From the NCBI GenBank assembly GCA_035079385.1, contig JAVHKY010000023.1, positions 2,852,001-2,916,000 on the forward strand: a stretch of 64,000 bases of DNA, written 5' to 3'. The stretch's first letter is position 1. The number at the start of each line of letters is the position of its first letter. A model generated the notes under the pieces. That model made no database searches and had not been told where the DNA came from. It saw only the letters and a program-made list of their open reading frames with translations. Of the stretch, positions 60,677-64,000 are shown piece by piece. The DNA comes from Aspidiotus rigidus. Taxonomy: Eukaryota > Arthropoda > Insecta > Hemiptera > Diaspididae. Position numbers and translations under genes: made by a program.

Positions 60677-62045
60677 TTATATGAAGGAGTAAAATTGGGT
60701 GAGGCGTATGTATGGGAGGGAGGATGTTATTGTGTCTGAATTATATATTAATGCTTGAGAGTGGGAGGAGGGTACATTCAGGGAAGAGCGGAGAGGTGCG
60801 AGTAGTGGGCAGGAAAAGAAGTGTTTGACTGTTAAAGTCTCTTCTTCGCAGTAAGGACAGGATGGGGGAGCTAGAAGATCGGGGTTGATGAGGTAGGAAT
60901 GTGTGATACGAGTATGACCAATTCTTAGACGAGTGAGAACAACCTCTTCACGTCTAGTATTTCTTGAAGAGGAGGGCCAGGGTACGGGAGTTCGTTTAAT
61001 ACTGTGAAGTTTGTTAGTCGTTTGGTTTTTCCAGAATGTTTTCCATTTCTGAAGGACGAGAAGGCGGTAGGGATTTTTGTAATCGGAGACAGGTAAACGG
61101 GTGTAATCGGTTATTTTAGTTAAGGAAGTGGCGTTTTTGGCGGCTCTGTCGACTGCATCATGTTCTGGAAAATTGATATGACCAGGGATCCATATGAATG
61201 TGATTTGGGTGTTGATTGACTTAAGGATAAGTAGTGTGAGGTGAATAAGTTGAATAAGGGGGTGAGTGCTATACGTGTCTGGTATGGAGTGTAAAGAAGA
61301 AAGTGAGTCAGTGAGGAGAAGGAATTTGCCATTTGGAGGGAGTTGGGAGAGATGAGAAAGGCAGGAGAATATAGCCATCAGTTCAGCTGTGAATATGGAT
61401 GCAGTGTTGCGTATACGGTGAGAAGTAAGGCATCCATTTATGGAATAAGCGTAAGCAGTCTTATTCAATTTTTTAGATCCGTCTGAAAGGCAAATTGTGT
61501 AATCCGGATATTCTTGTATCATCTGTCGGATGGTTTCGATAATCACGTTGTTGTTAGATTTAGGGAATTGTATGAGGTCAAGACGTATGTTTGGTTCAGG
61601 GAGCGTCCAAGGTGGGGAGGTAATGTAAATGGGTTGCAAAGGATTTGCTTGAAATGGCTTATTGAGGGAGTGATTGAATTGGAGAAGGGTATGTTTATTG
61701 TGAGTCGAAAAGGGTTGAGTGTTTTGTAGAAAGATTGAGTTATATATAGGAAGATCAGGGAATTGGGAGACAGAGGATAAGAAATTAGAAGTTAGGATGA
61801 GTCTACGAAAGGAGAGTGGAGGTTCAGCGGCTTCTGCACATAAACTAAGTTTGGGGCTTGTGCGGTAGGCACCTAAGGCCATCCTCAAGGAGGAGGTTTG
61901 AATGGTATCAAGTAACGAGAGAACAGATTTGTTGGCTAAATTGTATGTTGGTGCCCCGTAAACTAATATAGATCGAATAAGACTTTTGTGGAGTTGTAGT
62001 AGTAATTTTCTGGAGCATCCTTTCGAGGGGTGTGATACGAATTTA
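60677..62045 (-). pseudogene. LINE ORF2 second part: RT thumb, RNase H, zinc knuckle
   Basis: The frame runs open from the TSD with SHPSKGCSRKLL, IRSILVYGAPTYNLA and MALGAYRTSP (RT thumb). RNase H follows: LSDGSKK (first Asp), TAELMAI (Glu), LLTDSLSSL (Asp), WIPGHINFPEHDAVDRAAK (last Asp), so all four catalytic acidic positions are present. Then LTRLRIGHTRITHS and the CX2CX8HX3C knuckle CPYCEEETLTVKHFFSC. It ends at TAA merging into the A-tract. No frameshift is seen; only the DNA insertion breaks the gene. Confidence 0.92.
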
Positions 62046-63530
62046 GGTTACGGTGACTGAGCACACTACATTCAAATTCCTTATATATTATATGTAAACG
62101 ATTCTACTCCTCGAGACGATTCTAAAAATATATACTTTTTCTCCCCCCGACGATTTTTTCGCTAAGAAATCGTCGATCGAAGTTGCGCGAAATCGACAAA
62201 ATCCGCGCGAAATCAACAAAATTGGCGCGCTTCTTCTTGTAGGTAACAACCCGTTAAGCGCACTTTAGGTAGTTTCAGTAGTTCGTTCGCGCGCTTTTCC
62301 CTTCTACATTCTTTTATTCACGCACATGCAGGTAAGAAGTAACGTGAGTCCCTGCTGTGTTGGGTAGAGTTCAATGAACAAGGGTATTGCATTTGTGTAC
62401 AAGTGATTGTGAACCATTCAATAGGGTTCAATGAACTGCATTTCTATAGGAAGCAAACGAACAGGATGAACAATGATGATCGGTTGCTTGAAGAGGAAAA
62501 TGACGTGTTGTGGTTTATGGACTGATTAAAATTGGCGGGAGAAATGTTCGCGCCAAAATTTACACAGGCCAAAAGAATACGTAATTCGGCGGGAAGATAA
62601 ATGTTGGCGCGAAAATCTATGTGATTTCATAAAATGCGTAATTTGGCACGAATAAAAAATACGAATATTGTACTTATTACATTAAATTCATAAATATATA
62701 ATAGCGATGGCGATGCATGACAATTTAAAAAGAATAGGTTTTACATGTAAATAAAAAAAATTGAAATTTTTGACTAATTTTGCAGGAAGAAAAAAAGCAA
62801 ATATTGTACTTATCACATTAAATTCATATACATGCAATAAAAAATGGCGATGTAAGAAAATTTAAAAAATAGGTATTACCTGTAAATATAATTTGAAATT
62901 TTTGACATGCGTACTCAATTACCCAAGATGTCAATACAAAAATGAAATTGTTGGAGCTCCTATCATTTCAATCTTCACTCTTCTATATTAAGTTTGTGGC
63001 GACTGGTATGTTCACCAAAGACGCCTGAATGATTGCCCTATAAAAATAATATTAAAAGCGCGCGAATGATTCATGCTGATTGCGGTACAAAAAAAGGCGC
63101 CAACCAAAACTACCTGTAAAGTACGGAAATTTGTCTCGCGCCAAAATATTTTCCCGCCCTTCAAAACTCCCACGTTCCCACCCGAACGATTGCCGTATAA
63201 AAATAATATTAAAAGCGCGCGAATGATTCATGCTGATTGCGGTACAAAAAAAGGCGCCAACCAAAATTACCCGAATGGGTTATATGAAGGTGAAGCGCGC
63301 GAAATGTTTGCCCGCTGATTACGGTACAAAAAAAGGCGCGAACGTGAATCACCCGAATGAGAGTTTCGCGCGGATTTTGTCGATTTCGCGCAACTTCGAT
63401 CGACGATTTCTTAGCGAAAAAATCGTCGGGGGGAGAAAAAGTATATATTTTTAGAATCGTCTCGAGGAGTAGAATCGTTTACATATAATATATAAGGAAT
63501 TTGAAGGTAGTGTGCTCAGTCACCGTAACC
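62046..63530. mobile_element. 1485-bp DNA transposon with 167-bp TIRs, 8-bp TSD
   Basis: Both ends read GGTTACGGTGACTGAGCAC inward, and the arms match over 167 bp (62046-62212 and 63364-63530) with one mismatch. Each arm holds a palindrome CGACGATTT...AAATCGTCG. The TSD is CGAATTTA (62038-62045 and 63531-63538). The inside has tandem duplications (~156-bp units from about 63025; ~125-bp units from about 62660) and no transposase frame. Long TIRs with an 8-bp TSD resemble MULE/Phantom-type elements; the family is not identified. Confidence 0.9.
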
Positions 63531-64000
63531 CGAATTTAATGACGTTTGAGGCACGTATACATTTTGCTTTTAAATATTTGATATGGGGGGTCCAGGAAAG
63601 TTTCTGATCAAAATGGAGGCCGAGAAGTTTAGCAGAATCGCGGAATGGAATTACGAAATTTTGTAGGAAAAGAGGTTGAAAGTAGGGTATAGGGCGTCTT
63701 TTTTTAAAAATCACCAAGTAGGTTTTAGAAGAAGAAAATTTGAAGCCATTTTTCGATGTCCATGCAGTGATTAGATTTAGTGTTTCCTGTAGAAGTCTGT
63801 GGGCTCGTTGAGGGTTTGAAGAACAGATGGAAATGGTGAAGTCGTCAGCAAAAATACGTTGCGTAAGGGGAGGGTTAACAAGTTTTGTAATGTCGTTGAT
63901 GGCTATGAGGAAGAGTGGGACACTAAATACTTCTCCCTGGGGCACACCATTTTGTACAGGGAGAGGGGGAGAGGTTATATTTTGAATTCGTACTATTAAT
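63531..64000 (-). pseudogene. LINE ORF2 first part: RT palm
   Basis: Open to the window edge. It shows QNGVPQGEVFSVPLFLIAIN (the NGVPQG motif), the catalytic box IFADDFTIS with both aspartates, WTSKNGFKFSSSKT, LLGLHFDQKLSWTPHI and CIRASNVIKF, where the DNA transposon enters. The upstream fingers and endonuclease lie outside the window. Confidence 0.92.

Larger units (their letters stand above)
60661..64000 (-). mobile_element. I-clade non-LTR retrotransposon (LINE), 5' end outside window
   Basis: Minus-strand LINE with RT, RNase H and a zinc-knuckle-like C-terminus, ending in an A-tract (T-run at 60661-60678). The tail starts right at the stop codon, so there is essentially no 3' UTR. It is split at 62038-63538 by a 1485-bp DNA transposon. 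The presence of RNase H with this RT points to the I/Nimb-type group (family knowledge plus inference). Confidence 0.9.

Overview
The window looks like nuclear DNA of an animal, most likely an arthropod and probably an insect (inference; the species cannot be named). It is AT-rich, has spliceosomal introns with GT/AG borders, and is dominated by Penelope-like elements (PLEs), an I-type LINE, hAT-type and other terminal-inverted-repeat (TIR) elements, tandem repeats and foldbacks. Nothing bacterial, no CRISPR array and no rRNA was seen.

The only host gene recognised with confidence is an ABC transporter of the ABCC/MRP family, closest in layout to ABCC4. It lies on the minus strand. Eleven consecutive internal exons between 28833 and 3119 read phase-perfectly through TMD1 and NBD1. 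Both ends of the gene lie outside the window or were not found. Six introns are 67-103 bp and four are 2.0-7.9 kb; the large ones are filled with mobile DNA.

Layout. 1-3118: a foldback MITE and a PLE copy (944-2340), inside the next ABCC intron downstream. 3119-4072: five exons covering NBD1 from just after Walker A to the linker. 4073-11963: an intron with a PLE fragment, a large inverted repeat, a hAT MITE, a 1.2-kb TIR element with a 9-bp target-site duplication (TSD), and a 45-bp tandem array. 11964-12480: two exons. 12481-19931: an intron with a PLE and a 4-kb satellite with higher-order structure. 19932-22552: three exons and a 1.1-kb hAT element with a perfect 8-bp TSD. 22553-28628: an intron with dispersed ~200-bp repeats, a MITE, a hAT relic and twin hairpins. 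28629-28833: the most upstream exon found. 28834-38402: a PLE with inverted ends, a 3.4-kb palindromic repeat field, a 1.8-kb foldback and a TAGAG-type MITE. 38700-57835: three copies of an unidentified ~5-kb repeat; the middle one is split by a 4.8-kb PLE insertion with a 13-bp TSD. 57883-60660: small MITEs and simple repeats. 60661-64000: a minus-strand I-clade LINE (RT, RNase H, zinc knuckle) split by a 1485-bp element with 167-bp TIRs.

The clearest interactions are nested insertions. The LINE reading frame is exactly restored if the 1485-bp element and one TSD copy are removed. The 4.8-kb PLE interrupts the middle copy of the ~5-kb repeat. Two PLE copies carry an inverted copy of their own 3' end at their 5' side, with a hammerhead-like motif in both arms. 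No new defence or metabolic system was seen; the novelty is in the mobile elements and the hairpin or satellite loci.
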